NCBI GenBank assembly: GCA_014529385.2
Contig: CM043959.1
Coordinates: 55,058,253 to 55,122,252, forward strand
DNA: 64,000 bases
Reading direction: 5' to 3'
Origin: Adiantum capillus-veneris
Taxonomy: Eukaryota > Streptophyta > Polypodiopsida > Polypodiales > Pteridaceae
Made by a program: the position numbers and the translations under genes
Shown here: positions 45,671 to 57,450 of the stretch, piece after piece
Position numbering within the stretch: position 1 is the first letter of the stretch
Layout: each line of letters opens with the position of its first letter
Notes under the pieces: generated by a model
The model's database searches: none
What the model was told of the DNA's origin: nothing
The model's input: only the letters and a program-made list of their open reading frames with translations

Positions 45671-46148
45671 TGTTGAAAGGGTAATAGAACTGTCAGGATA
45701 GTGCTTAGTCGGATTATGTCATGCTGGTCGGAATTAGCTTCAATCGGGATATTGCTAGGTCGGACTTTGCTGAGTCGGATGTATATGCCAAGAACATTCA
45801 GTTAGACAATTGTAACTCTCTTTTATAGTAGAAGTCGTGGGTAACAAACACACAAAAATTGAGATGTATTCAAGCTTTGATCAATGGAGTTTCTTGCTGT
45901 GTCTGATCTTCTTCTCTAGACTTTGTCTAAAGTTGTCTAGCTGTGTTTTCTGATGAGTCTGATTATGGAGTGAAGTTTGATTCTCTGTTTGAGAGCATGT
46001 GTGTTGAGAGAGATTCTTGTGTCTGAAGTTGCTCTATCTGAAGTTGTCTAACTATGTTTTCTGATGAGTCTGATTATGGAGTGAAGTTTGATTCTCTGTT
46101 TGAGAGCATGTGTGTTGAGAGAGATTCTTGTGTTGATGAACCCCAACA
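45671..46148 (+). repeat. Gy-C 5' LTR with internal 111-bp duplication
   Basis: 478 bp, TGTTGAAAGGGTAAT...ACCCCAACA. It is longer than the 3' LTR because a segment containing TGATGAGTCTGATTATGGAG occurs twice, 111 bp apart (45951 and 46062). CTCTTTTATAG lies near 45818. No convincing primer site follows the LTR. Confidence 0.85.
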
Positions 46149-46251
46149 CATTTGGCAATCCTACTGTGTTTACAACTTTGTTTGGGTTTGGTCGGAATTC
46201 TCTTAGTGTCGACAATGCTGCGGGTATCTCTGTTTCATTAATTGATGATGT

Positions 46252-47132
46252 ATGTCAGAGCGACCAAGAAGGGTATCTAGGGTGTATCACACAAGGGCTC
46301 AGACCCAAGCAGGGAATATTGATCCCTTCCATTATGAAGTAGAAGTGGATGTCTCTGAGGTGCAACCAAGGAATCAGGTAGGGGAGAGTTCAGAAGCATC
46401 AGCAAGAAGGCAGGTGGGCCAATTTGTTGGGGCTCTACTCTTGAAAGCAGGATCTGCAAGAAGTAGAAGAAGACTCCACTTTGACCCACTATAGGTATCT
46501 ACCAGGCAAAGACCTAGGAGAGTACCTCAGCCTACCCCTATAGCTCAACCACCTTCTAATCCCAAGGTTAAACTAGCAAAATTCAGAGGCAAGTCAGGTG
46601 AAGATGCAGATTGTCATGTGGCTCAATTTAAGACCAAGTGGCAAGCTAGGGGACATCAGACAGTATATGGTGATGATATAAAATTGCAACAATTTGAGAC
46701 TTATGCTGCACTCAGAGTAGCATTCTTACAGAGATTTAGAAAAGACAAAACTCCGACTAATATTCTAAAGAAAATCAGGGACAATGGACAGGGAAGTATC
46801 TTGGCGGAAGATTATGCTCAAAAATTTACAGAATTTTGGTGGAGAGATTACAGGGTAATGAGAGACCCATAGATCAGATGTTAGCATGTTATTTTTTGAA
46901 AGGGTTGAGAAAGGGATTGAAGAATGTTGTAGCCAGCATAGACATTGTAGGTGGCTTCAACAACTTGGTCACAGCTACAGCAAGGGTTGAAAAAAGACTT
47001 GGTATGACTAGGTCAAAAACTAGAAGCAAGCATAGCTTTGAATCAAAACAAATTCAGATGCTGAGTTTGGAACTGATGAAGATAGTGATTCCAAGGTATC
47101 CTCTAAAAATGAGGCTGAAAGCAGTAAAGTAA
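46252..47132 (+). pseudogene. Gy-C gag
   Basis: Starts MSERPRRVSRVYHTRAQTQ; after a stop at 46492 the same frame gives PKVKLAKFRGKSGEDADCHV, ETYAALRVAFLQRFRKDKTP and ILAEDYAQKFTEF, then a frameshift near 46835 and NERPIDQMLACYFLKGLRKG, GGFNNLVTATARVEKRLG. This is the retrotransposon gag pattern. A segment between KLQQF and ETYAALR seems missing. Two CCHC knuckles follow at about 47240-47285 and 47467-47515 (CVYCLALDHWVVINC), the first containing two stops. Confidence 0.8.
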
Positions 47133-48018
47133 AACAGAAGAAGAAGAAGCAATTGGTAAGAAGAAAAAAGATAAAGAAGAAGATTTGATTAGTCAGTTGA
47201 AGAAAATCGGATATTCTGTTGTAGCTCCAAAGGAAAAGCAGTACTGTTAGATTTGTGAAAGGGAAGGCCATAACATAACCTAGTGTTGGTACAACCCTAA
47301 TAATAGGAGTATACCAACTCCACAAGTAGGGAGAGGGAGAAATGATGCTGAAACAAATCAAATAGCTCCATTTAGACGGAGGCCACCGTTTCAGAGACCT
47401 CCTAGACCTCCATGACCACCTTGGAGAAAGCAGAATAATAATTAGAGAAGAACACCATGCATAATTCCATGTGTGTATTGTTTAGCACTAGATCATTGGG
47501 TTGTTATAAATTGTGCTTTGTGAATCAAACATAGAGAGGAGAGGGGAATGCTACTTGTACCCTATAACCAAGATAATCAGCAGGCTAACCCACAATAGCA
47601 GCACCAACGTCAACCACCAGCTCAAGCAAATGTCATCATAATTGACATTCATGAGCAACAAATATCAGATGTGTTCCTTGGTGAGAATATGGAGCTTCCA
47701 TATCAAGAGCATTGTGATGAATGGTCTTGTGATTGTAATCAATGTGGGGAGAACCAAGAGATAGATGTAATGGTTGTTACAAGGTCTAAGACTAAAGGTC
47801 CTATTGATTGGAAGGAACAAAAAGGAATCAAAGACTAGGTTTAGAAACAGGTGTAGAAGGACCAAAAGAATCAGAATGTGGATGATAGTACTTCAGATGT
47901 TCAGGGGGATCAATTGCAACAGCATTATGGGAGATCCTTGAATAAAAAAGATGACAAGGATTGGTTTGAATCATTAATAAACTCTCAATTTCATATGTCC
48001 TAGGATCAATTATTATGT

Positions 48019-48700
48019 ATGGTTCCAGCCTTCAAAGAAAAATTGTTGAATAGATTGTTATCAAGGGAGTATCCAATTCAGACAAATTGCATACTTGAGC
48101 CCGTAGTGAACAAAGTTGATCCAGTAGATGTCGACTTTGTAGTTCCTATTATAAAAGTGGTATTTCACAGCACTTTGTTTGATGAAGTATTGTTGGATGG
48201 AGGATCTAGAGTCAACATCCTAGCTGAGTCTCTGTATTATAAAATGAAGTTGGAAAAATTGCAGCCATCGCCATTTCAGGTGAAGACGGCATATCAAAGG
48301 AGAGTTCAACCATCAGTAATATTGAGACAACAATCTATTTATATTGTAGGAATTTAGTTTCAGGTGAATTTTGTTGTGTTGAAGATGGAGAGACTCCTAT
48401 GATATGTTGTTGGGGAGGCCCTGGTTCAGATTGGCTAAAGTCAAGCAAGATTGGCGTGAGAATGAAGTTGTCATAAAAAAAAGGGAAGCAAGAAATTGCA
48501 ACTCCTATGCTTGGGAGAAAGAATATTCCTTTTAAGGAAAGACCATTGTATGCTCAAACAATTAACTTGGTAGAAGAACTGGAGGATGATGAAGAAGAAG
48601 AATTTCTAAAAGCAAATCCAACCATTATACCAGTATTTGAAATTGATGTTGAAGGTATCCTACAAAAGGATGAAGAGGAAGGATAGGTAGCTTCTGACTT
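48019..48700 (+). pseudogene. Gy-C protease
   Basis: Core VDFVVPIIKVVFHSTLFDEV followed by LLDGGSRVNILAESLYYKM: again DGG in place of DTG/DSG, as in protease 1 of Gy-A and Gy-B. The C-terminal LLGRPW-like block is at about 48405-48425 in another frame. Stops at 48355 and later. Confidence 0.8.
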
Positions 48701-48808
48701 ATTACCTGGGTAGATAATATAGGGATCAGAGTTGGTGCAGATGGTAGATCAGAATTCAAATCCTAATCCAAAGAAGCCTTACAGATAGAGGAAAAAGAAG
48801 CAAGAGAG

Positions 48809-50290
48809 TTGGCTGAAAAGATTTACAATAAAAGATTTGGAGGATCAACTAGGATCAAGCAAGATGAGTTAAAGGATCTCAATTTGGGTATAGAAGAGGA
48901 TCTCAAAATTGTCAAGGTTATTATTCATACAGATGGGGATTTTTTGCATGAGTTGTTTCAGTTGTTGAAGGAGTACAAAGATGTTTTTGCATGGGACTAT
49001 TCTAAAGTGAAAGGTATAGATCCTGGTCTACATCAACATCACATTAATCTTAAGGAGGATGCAATTCCAATTTTGCAACAGAGGTATAGAATGAATTCAA
49101 ACTTTGCAGAATAGGTAAAGCAAGAGATTGATAAGCTATTAGTTGTTGGGTTTATCAAACCAATTCGTGAGGTTACATGGTTGTCACCAATCATTGTGGT
49201 GCCCAAGAAAAATGGAAAAACCAGATTTTGTGTCGATTACAAAAAGTTGAATGCAGCCACTATTGCAGATCCTTTTCCAATGTCATTTTGTGATGCCATA
49301 TTGGATGTTGTAGCAGACAAAGAAATATATAGCTTTTTGGATGGTTTTTCAGGGTACAATCAGATCTAGGTGGCTGAAAAGGATCAATACAAAACAAATT
49401 TTATAACAGAGTGGGGTGCTTTTGCATCTACAGTTATGCATTTTGGACTAAAAAATGGACCACCATCATTCAATTTTACAGCATACAAGACATTTGAACC
49501 TTATTTGCAGGATTTCATGAGAGTTTTTGTGGATGATTTTTCAGTATTTGGAAAGAAGGAACTACATCTACATCATTTGAAGTTATGTTTTGAAAGGTGT
49601 AGGCAATTCAGAATGTGCCTTAATCCTTTTAAAAGTCTTATTGCTATTAGAAGTGGAGTACGTTTAGGTCATGTGGTTTATCATGAAGGGATTTCCGTTG
49701 ATGAGAAAAATATTGAAGTTATTAAATGAGCAAAAGCCCCAGAGAAGGTGAAGGAAGTTAGCAGGTTTGTTGGTCAGGTGAAATGTCATGCTAGATATGT
49801 TAGATATTTGGAAAATGTTTGTCTACCTCTTACTCATCTAACAAAGAAGAGTGTACCTTTTATATGGGCTGAACCTCATGAGAGCTCATTTCAGATGTTA
49901 AAAAAGATGTTGTCAGTAGCACCAATATTACAACCTCTAGATTGCTCATTACCTTTCCATGTATTTGTTGATGCATCAGATATGGCTACTGGTGTTGTCC
50001 TCATGTAGGAAAGAGTTACGGGATGGTTCAGACCTGTCTACTATGCTTGTAGGGTGTTAACATCAACTGAAAGGAATTATGATGTGACAAAAAGAGAAGC
50101 TCTTGGCATGGTATATGCTTTAACCATTGCTGAGCAACAGAGTTATTTTTCATGTGGATCATCATGCATTGCTTTACCTGATTAAGAAGCCATTACTGAC
50201 TGGAAGATTAGCTAGATGGATATTATTGTTATAAGAATTTGACTTTGTAATTGTTCATACTCCTGGCAAAAGAGCACACCATAGCTGATT
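48809..50290 (+). pseudogene. Gy-C reverse transcriptase and RNase H
   Basis: RT: ELFQLLKEYKDVFAWDYSKV, WLSPIIVVPKKNGKTRFCVD, YSFLDGFSGYNQI, ITEWGAFASTVMHFGLKNGP, catalytic FVDDFSVFG near 49530, GVRLGHVVYHEGISVDEKNI. Connection EVSRFVGQVKCHARYVRYL, then RNase H: PFHVFVDASDMATGVVL, TSTERNYDVTKREALGMVYA, and HHALLYLIKK in another frame. The usual GLTNAPATF is altered (GLKNGPPSF). Stops at 49112, 49367, 49727, 50006 and a shift near 50150. Confidence 0.88.
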
Positions 50291-51810
50291 ATTTAAGTAG
50301 AATTGATACTGGTGAGGAACCAACAAGTGTTCAAGATTATCTACCTAGCGTTGATTTGTTCGAAGTTCAAAATACAATCTCTGAATCATGGTATGATCAG
50401 ATATTAACATTTTTGACAAATGGTACAATGCCAATGGAATTTTTAAGAGACCAGAGGAGGAAGTTTTCTTTAAAAAGTAGACCATTTTTGGTGATAGCAA
50501 GAGCATTATACAAGAAAGGGATTGATCAAGTCATTAGAAGGTGTGTTCCAGATTTTGAACAAAAGGCTGTTTTGCAAGAATCTCATTCAAGAACAGCAAG
50601 AGGAAAAAAATTTAGGTGATATAACAGGTAAGTAAGTGTTGCAAGCTGGATTGTGGTGGCCCACTGTATTGAAGGATGCCCATGAGCATGCTAGAAGCTG
50701 TGTGATTTGTCAGAGGTTGGTCAGCCAAGTTCTGGGGGATAGAATGTTTGATCATTTTATATTACCTCTAGAACCTTTTTAGAAGTGGGGAATGGATTTT
50801 GTGGGACCTGTCAAGCCCACTAATAGTAAAGGATGTAATACATTCTGGTGGTCACATATTATTGTACTAAATGAGTTGAAGCTGTTGCTCTCAAAGACAA
50901 TAAAGCTCAGTGTAGCTAGATTTCTCTATCATAACATCATGATTAGGTTTGGATGTCCTGTGGAGTTGGTGAGTGATAGAGGAAGCCATTTTCTAAATGA
51001 GTTGATTGCTTAATTAACAAAAACTCATATGATTGTACACAAAAAATCCACAATTTATCATCCTCAAGCTAATGGACAGGCTAAAAGCACAAATAAGACC
51101 TTGGTGAAGATATTGAAGAAAATTGTTCAAGACAACAAGAAGGATTGGGATCAGAAGCTTGATTCATCATTGTGGTCCTTTAAGATAGCTTTCAAGGTCA
51201 CCATAGATATGACTCCATTCAAATTGGTGTATGGTCTAGAAGTTGTGGTCCCTATGAAATTTGTGGTTCCAACCTTAAAGTAACTGCAAAAAAATTGAGT
51301 CCCAAATTGTCAGTCAGGTACAGGAGCAAATATTTGATGCAGTTAGAAGAGGACAAGTTTATTAGTTCCTATATATCTGAAGTGATTCAAAGAAGGAGGA
51401 AATCTTGGGTGAGTATGAATGTTAAGTTTGAACTTTTCCAGGTTGGAGATTGGGTAATGTTGTATAACTCCAGATTACCGCCACATCCAGGAAAGTTAAA
51501 TTTGAGATATATTGGTCCATATAAGATTGTATAGGATTTGGGACAGGGAACATTCATAGTTGCTGATGTTTTTGGTATTAGAGTTGAGAAACCTGTTAAT
51601 GGTTTCAGATTAAAGAAATTCCAAGGGAAACCACCCCATTTGGAATGGCCGTTAGCACGATTGGTTCAACTAGAAGAGTTTGCAAAAAGCAGTCTGGGTA
51701 CAAGATTTGGAGCTCATCAATTTCAAAAGGGGATGACCAACAATAGTGTTGAGGTTAATTGTACAATGCACAACAGTTTAATAACAGGACAGAGGAATCA
51801 ATGTTCATAG
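50291..51810 (+). pseudogene. Gy-C integrase
   Basis: QVIRRCVPDFEQKAVLQESH opens the H2C2 domain, WWPTVLKDAHEHARSC and ICQRL complete it, then WGMDFVGPVKP, RFGCPVELVSDRGSHFLNE and YHPQANGQAKSTNKTL. The third catalytic residue, normally Glu in GQAE, is Lys (codon AAA at 51083-51085), which would abolish strand transfer. C-terminal block FELFQVGDWVMLYNSRLPP and KLNLRYIGPYKI, then VADVFGIRVEKPVNGFRLK. Stops at about 50617, 50780, 51012 and 51281 and frameshifts. Confidence 0.87.
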
Positions 51811-51849
51811 TGGTCAAGTCGGATTTTTGGAATACCTAAAGTCGGAATT

Positions 51850-52377
51850 ATGCTAATCGGATTTTTTTGGGTCAGATTTTTTAAGGGAGATTTGAAAATT
51901 CACATTGAAATGCGGGATGATTCACCATTAGGTAAAATCATAGTGCGCCGAGTACTATTAGTGTTGAGTGGAAAGCGAGGTGCACTGTTCAAAAGTGTGA
52001 GCCATCACCTCTATCGAACTCTACCTTGCCTTATGTTGTCACCCGACTTCTTCAAGTACACACCCACCCTACACATACCTCCAACCATGGTGAGAGGGAA
52101 GTCTACCACTACCATGCAGCCCAAGTTGGAGCATGATGAACCGCCAAGAAGTTTGCATCACAAGGGACAAGTTTTGAATGTCGACATCAGCAGCCCTGAG
52201 GAGGAAGAAGCTTCTAGAGAAGAAGAGGTGGCCGTAGAGACTCTGCTCAGCACAACAAAACTGCAGCAGTCCCTGATGGACCCTTTTACGGAATTTAAGG
52301 TATCCCTAGACTTGACACTAGAGACTAATGTGGCATGGTTACAAAGCGTAGGGCTGCATGCACAAGAAGATTTATAA
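51850..52377 (+). pseudogene. Gy-C post-integrase ORF, N-terminal segment
   Basis: Not recognised. An inner Met at 52087 (MVRGKSTTTMQPKLEHDEPP) starts an acidic stretch (SPEEEEASREEEVAVE) and TKLQQSLMDPFTEFKVSLDL. The 5' part of the frame may be spacer. A foldback element (52449-52603) lies between it and the next segment, so the two were probably one ORF. Position after integrase corresponds to the env-like ORFs of some plant gypsy elements; no signal peptide or transmembrane segment is seen. Confidence 0.5.
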
Positions 52378-52448
52378 ATTTTCTATGTAGGAAAAGGGAT
52401 CCTTTTTCAGTGTTTTTCATACAATGCATAACATTATGAGCAATGCAT

Positions 52449-52603
52449 AACACCATGAGCTTGTGTTTGGGAGGCACAGCATACCTAGCTAGGTACGATT
52501 GGGGGAAGGGGACCGCCAGCCCCCCAATCGGACCGACGGTCCCCTGTCCCCAATTGTACCTAGCTAGGTCTTTTGTGTCTCCCAAGCAGAAGCTCATGAT
52601 GTT
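52449..52603. mobile_element. MITE-like foldback element
   Basis: 155 bp. Left end AACACCATGAGCTTGTGTTT pairs with the reverse complement of the right end AACATCATGAGCTTCTGCTT, and pairing continues through ACCTAGCTAGGTACRATTGGGG to the centre. Non-coding. No clear target duplication. A 20-bp repeat of the left border (AATGCATAACAYYATGAGC) precedes it. Confidence 0.75.
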
Positions 52604-52745
52604 GAGGTAAGTCATAATGTGAGAATTATTGTGAGAATTTGTCCAGAACTTCTTGTGATGCATTTGCAACTCTGCCCCATGGGATGAATGGAGACATAAC
52701 TACTATGAAAAATCATAGCTAGATATTCTCAGAAAAACCAAGGGT

Positions 52746-54480
52746 ATGATTTCAAGCACATTATCCTTTACCCCGGAATTGGTTTCACATGTATTTCATT
52801 TACCATTGAAAGGTATCATCACAATCCCTAAATGTTCTGAAGCTTTGTTGAAGAAAGAGTTTGGGCCTACAGAGGGTGGTAGAAAATACTACATGATGAA
52901 GAATGTAAATTATGTAAGGAGAGAGCAGCTCAAATGGTGTTTGGAGAGATTGTGCTTTCTCATAAAGTTTGACTATATGTCAAAGGAGAACTATGGACCA
53001 TTGTGTTTTGCAGAGCAGGGAGGTAAAGTAAATTGGACAAATTATCTATTTGACAAAATTGCAGCTGAGGTTTACATGTTAGATAAAAGGAAGGCTCAAA
53101 ATTGCAATAGGTTATCTACATTTTTGGCAACTATGTTCAGTTCTCCACACAAATCCCTCGGTGAAGATAAGGGTGCAGATGAGCAAACAGGTTCAGGTTT
53201 GTTGGGTAGGTCAGAGGTGTTGAAGGAGGATAAGAATTCAAGGCAAAAAGTAGAGCTGCCAACAAATGTGCAGGAAAATCAGGAAAAGATGTCATCCTTT
53301 AGGTTTTTGGTACAAGCAAGATATTCAAAGGAGGAAGCATTGAAGGAGGATTCAAATGCAAAAATGATTGAATCCATGAAGAAGTTGGATGCTCCAATCA
53401 TTACATCTAATGAGAAGGTGCAAACATCAACCAAATTGGGAAAGGTCTTCACACTGTCAAAGAAGATAAAGGTAGACTCTAAAGTGTTCAAAGAAGTGAG
53501 ACAACTGGACTTTGAACCAAGGATTGTCAAGAAGGTGCAACAGAAGGTTTCCATTTAGGCTTCAGGGATGGCTATACACATGTTAACAGAGGTTCAAAAG
53601 TTTCTGAGCAGCCAGCAGATACAATAAGATAATCAGGCCCAGTCCATGTCAAAAACAGGCGAAGCACGGGTGTTATTGCAAGAACAGGCTGATATTGTGC
53701 AGAATTTGAACTTGGAAATGGAGAATTTGAAGTTAAAACATAAGGATGAGCTGCAGGATGTTTTGATGTAGCATAAGAGTGAATTAGCAAAGCTCAAAAT
53801 GTCTTTAGGGATGTTCAGAGAATGGACAATGACTTTGAAAGGGAAAGTGAACCATGAGCTGGAGCAATTAGCCAGTAGAAATGTAGATTTGCAGGTGCAG
53901 AATATGATGCTTGATCAGAGGCATAAACCCTTGTTGGATATGGAGAAGTAGGTTTTGAATCAAGAGGAGTTAGGTGTTAATGGAGTATTGATGTCAGAAG
54001 GGGATGTGCAGGTACTTAGGCAACAATTGAAGAGTGCAATGCAAGGGGCATGGAAAGCAATGAAAGAGAGATTGACCACTGTGTTGAAGCACCCATATGA
54101 AATGGTTCGAACTGGTTTTGTTAGTACACATGAAGCTGACTAGATGATGGAGGTAGAAAAACTCAAGAAGGAAAGAGAGCATTGGATTAAGTAGGTCCAG
54201 GAACTTAAAGCAAAACAAAAGGAGAAGGTGGTAGTTGAAGAGGAGCAGCAAAAATCAGAGTTAGCTGAATGTTCAAAAAAACCATTGCAAGAGATGAAGA
54301 ACCAAGAATCAAAGCAAAAAGTGAATGCTGAGCCTGAATGGAACTACATGACATTGTCTTAGCATATTTTACAATACCAGTTGATGACAATTCTCAAAAG
54401 GTGGAGGTTTCTTTTGATACAGTTGTAGGTGGTGTTGTTTTTGAAGCTATTGAGAAGTGAATAAAGCTTTAGCATTTATA
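52746..54480 (+). pseudogene. Gy-C post-integrase ORF, globular plus coiled-coil segment
   Basis: Open for 270 codons (52746-53558): FTPELVSHVFHLPLKGIITI, KKEFGPTEGGRKYYMMKNVN, QLKWCLERLCFLIKFDYMS, VNWTNYLFDKIAAEVYML, then a Lys/Glu-rich linker. After a stop it continues LTEVQKFLSSQQ, LNLEMENLKLKHKDELQDVL, LASRNVDLQVQNMMLDQRHK and GDVQVLRQQLKSAMQGAWKA, with heptad pattern, to about 54420. Not recognised with confidence; the first part faintly resembles plant-mobile-domain type proteins. Probably a captured or env-position gene. Stops at 53556, 53766, 53949, 54141 and 54192. Confidence 0.55.
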
Positions 54481-54594
54481 GACTGAGTAGCATTTGTAAT
54501 TTTTGAAGCTGTTTTTTGTCATATTTTGTTTTGGATCAAGGGATATGTAAATCCGAGTTGGATTCTATGAAATCCACCACCGGGGCGTGCCATG

Positions 54595-54973
54595 TGTTGA
54601 AAGGGTAATAGAATTGTCAGAATAGTGCTCAGTCGGATTATGTCATGCTGGTCGGAATTAGCTTCAGTCAACATATTGCTAGGTCTCGGACTTTGCTGAG
54701 CCGGGTGTATATGCCAAGAACATTCAGTTAGACAGTTGTAACTCTCTTTTATAGTAAAGCTCATGGGTAACAAACACACAACAATCGAGATGTATTCAAG
54801 CTTTGATCAATGGAGTTTCTTGTTGTGTCTAATCTTCTTCTCTTGGCTCTGAGTTTGCTCTGTTTGAAGTTGTCTAGCCGCGTTTTCTGATGAGTTTGAT
54901 TATGGAGTGGAGTTTGATTCTCTATTTAAGAGCATGTGCGTTGAGAGAGATTCTTGTGTTGATAACCCCAACA
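54595..54973 (+). repeat. Gy-C 3' LTR
   Basis: 379 bp, about 90% similar to the 5' LTR, without the 111-bp duplication. Ends ACCCCAACA. Confidence 0.87.
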
Positions 54974-55009
54974 GAGGTCATGCTTGGCATTTCTTTGATC
55001 AACATGTAT
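54974..55009 (+). pseudogene. PPR pseudogene, middle scrap
   Basis: 36 bp reading VMLGISLINMY, a typical PPR repeat start, caught between Gy-C and the solo LTR. The last five bases TGTAT are the target duplication. Confidence 0.6.
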
Positions 55010-56624
55010 TATCATAAAATCTAATATCTAACCAACCCAAATGATTTTCTCATATTAAATTGATCACTTAATGTGGGAGAATAAACGGGAACAAGTGTTA
55101 AGATATAGATATGTGCTTATAGATCTATCTCAACACGGGGCCAATAGTAAAGGGGCCCAAATGGGAGATGGTCTATCAAGAGCAAGGCTAACCAATGGAG
55201 CATAAGACCTTAGGGTTAGCTTCATTGAAGACCTCCAATAATGTGTTTAAAAGTCCTTTGACCTTAGGTAAGCTAGGGCTGAGCTTGAGGTGGGAACCCG
55301 GCCCAAGCTCGAGGTGTTTGTCGTGCTTGAGGTGCTTGTCATGCTTGAGGTGCTTGATTAAGATGCTTGAGGTGCTTGACTGGATCCATGCTTGAGGTGC
55401 TTGACTTGGTGCATGATTAAGGTGCTTGAGGTGCCTTGAGAAGCTTGCCTGAGATGCTTGTGGGAACACCCCCTACTTCAAGTGCTTAGTCATGCTTGAT
55501 GACTAAGGGGCTTGCTCATCCAAAGTCAAAAAGATACCTACAAGGAGGGGGGCGAGCCTACAAGGGGGGGGATGAGAGAGAACACGCACACACACACACA
55601 AGGGAAGCCCTAGCTTGAAGAGGCAGCAAGGACACTTGTCAAGTTCCTCCTCATGTTGCCCTCATGGTGTGCCTGAAGCCTATTGGTTGGCCACCCAAGG
55701 GGTCCAATGATAATTTAGGATATTTAATTAATTGATTTTGCATTTATCAAGTCCTCTCTCTCAAAGGGGAAAGGGGGACACTTGTCCCAAGGCTACCCCT
55801 GTTGCTTGTAATGGCTCCTGCTTGTGATTGGCTAGGCCTGGAAGGGTCCAATGAGCTTCAAGCATGAGCTACAAGGGGGGGTCGACCCAAGCAAGCTAGG
55901 GGGGTGCTTAGGGGGTATACTCACCCACACACACTCACAAACACTCTCATTGTGTACTATGCAAAGTGCAAGAGCTCCCTCTCCTTCTCCAAGCAAGTAG
56001 AGGTTGAGAGCCTACACCAACACTCTTGGCTATGGAGTGCAAATCCATCCAAGAGCCATGCTTCAATGCTTGAGCTTGCCATCTATTTCTTCCTCATTAC
56101 TATGCTATTATGTATGCTAGCACAAGAGTTATGATAAGTGAGGAACTAGCTCTTTCTCGTATGAAATGTTTCTTCTTCCTCTTCCCTACCCTCATTCCTT
56201 GCTAGCTCTCTCCACCTTCGAAGGTGTTTGAGGTCTTGGGACTGAGGCTTGGTATAGTTAAAGCTTTCTTCAAGTTTAGGTTATGCTATGATGGTGATGC
56301 ATGAAGCTTTCCATCTTCATTGCTTCACCTAGGTTACAAGGAACACAAAGAATGTATTGTAACAAGTCTCTCTTTATGGGAGAAATCATAATACAAATGC
56401 CTATTGGAGGGGGGACCGGCTCCACATAAATCCGGTCCTCAACTGTTGTCATGTTCTCTAAATTCTCTCTCTTGCAAAAGTATTGTCTATGCCAAGTTAA
56501 CTAATTGCTATGATTATGTTGCTATCTTCAATTATGTCTACCCACTATGCTCACAAAATCATTTCTTGAAAGTACTCTCATTAAATTCCGCTACTCTCAA
56601 ATTGAATAGGAAAATTCCATTACA
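55010..56624 (+). mobile_element. Solo LTR of the chromodomain gypsy family
   Basis: 1615 bp aligning end to end with the LTR at 1709-3387 (TATCATAAAATC ... CCATTACA; TG start mutated to TA). Flanked by TGTAT at 55005-55009 and 56625-56629. No internal sequence, so it arose by LTR-LTR recombination. Confidence 0.93.
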
Positions 56625-56629
56625 TGTAT

Positions 56630-57450
56630 TGCAGACGTTTGTCTTTATAAAAGTAGAGATGGCCTTGACTATCCAAGACAAGAAGCTCTAAAAGAAAAGG
56701 GACATTTTGTGCATTTTATAAAATTGGGTAAGGAGGGTACCAGCTCACCACCATATGTATATACTACTATCATTCCATTATATCATTGGCATAATGAAAA
56801 CGTGAGCCATGCTTAGAGTAGCAGATAGGGGATTCATGATGACATTGTTAGCCAAGAAGGTATCATGCATGGAACACACTCATGGACATGTATGTGAAGT
56901 GCACACCCAATATTTTTCACGCATGTTGGTCCTCAAAAAAATTCTTGCTTCGAATGTTCTCTCTTGGTTTTCACTAATCACTCTACATGCACAAAGATGA
57001 AAGCATGCAAGCACTAAAATTCCTTGAATAGATGTAGTTTGAGGCATCCTACCAAATCCATTGATGTATGTGTGCATTTTGGAAGCATATGATGTGATCA
57101 ACACTATTAACACAAGAAACCAAATTCACGATGAGATTGCAAGATAGGAGTTGCTACAAAAAAAGCATTGTATAGGGTTGTGCCCTTGGGGACATGTATG
57201 CCAATTTCTATTATCCTTTTGAGGTGAGATAGATCCTCAATAGGAAAACCAAAGGGAGCAAGTAGAAGAACACTACATTCAACATAGTGACTTGGATACT
57301 ATTGTGCCACTCCAAGATATACATGTCTACTCTAAAAGCCTTCTTGTTAGCCAAGCACTTCAGTACAAGCTGTCTCATCTTGTCTCACAAATCTATTATT
57401 GAAGTTGGCTACTCACACTTCTTGCTCTACAACATGAAGTCTAAAAGAAA
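56630..57450 (+). pseudogene. PPR-type protein pseudogene, 3' part
   Basis: Blocks: HTLMDMYVKC (in a shifted frame at about 56880), KKILASNVLSWFSLITLHAQ, ESMQALKFLE, NPLMYVCILEAYDVI, NTRNQIHDEIA, ELLQKK and GDMYANFYYPFEV. This is the LVDMYVKC..., SW..LI..., PN...CIL..C, QIHDEI order of PLS-type PPR repeats. Many stops. Together with 44180-45670 and 54974-55009 it forms one pseudogene split by two insertions. Confidence 0.7.

Larger units (their letters stand above)
45671..54973 (+). mobile_element. Gy-C, Ty3/gypsy element with extra 3' ORF
   Basis: 9.3 kb, plus strand, 5' LTR 45671-46148 and 3' LTR 54595-54973, gag, two knuckles, protease, RT, RNase H, integrase, then 3 kb of additional ORF sequence including a coiled coil and a foldback insertion. 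Flanks GATAT and GAGGT do not match, so the target duplication has decayed or one end was altered. Inserted in the PPR pseudogene. RT has FVDDFSVF. Different family from Gy-A/B/D. Confidence 0.88.

Noticed and set aside
46149-46165. TTTGGCAATCC as Gy-C primer binding site
   Set aside because: Right position, but no match I can assign to a tRNA 3' end.
45666-54978. GATAT/GAGGT as target duplication of Gy-C
   Set aside because: Only three of five bases agree.
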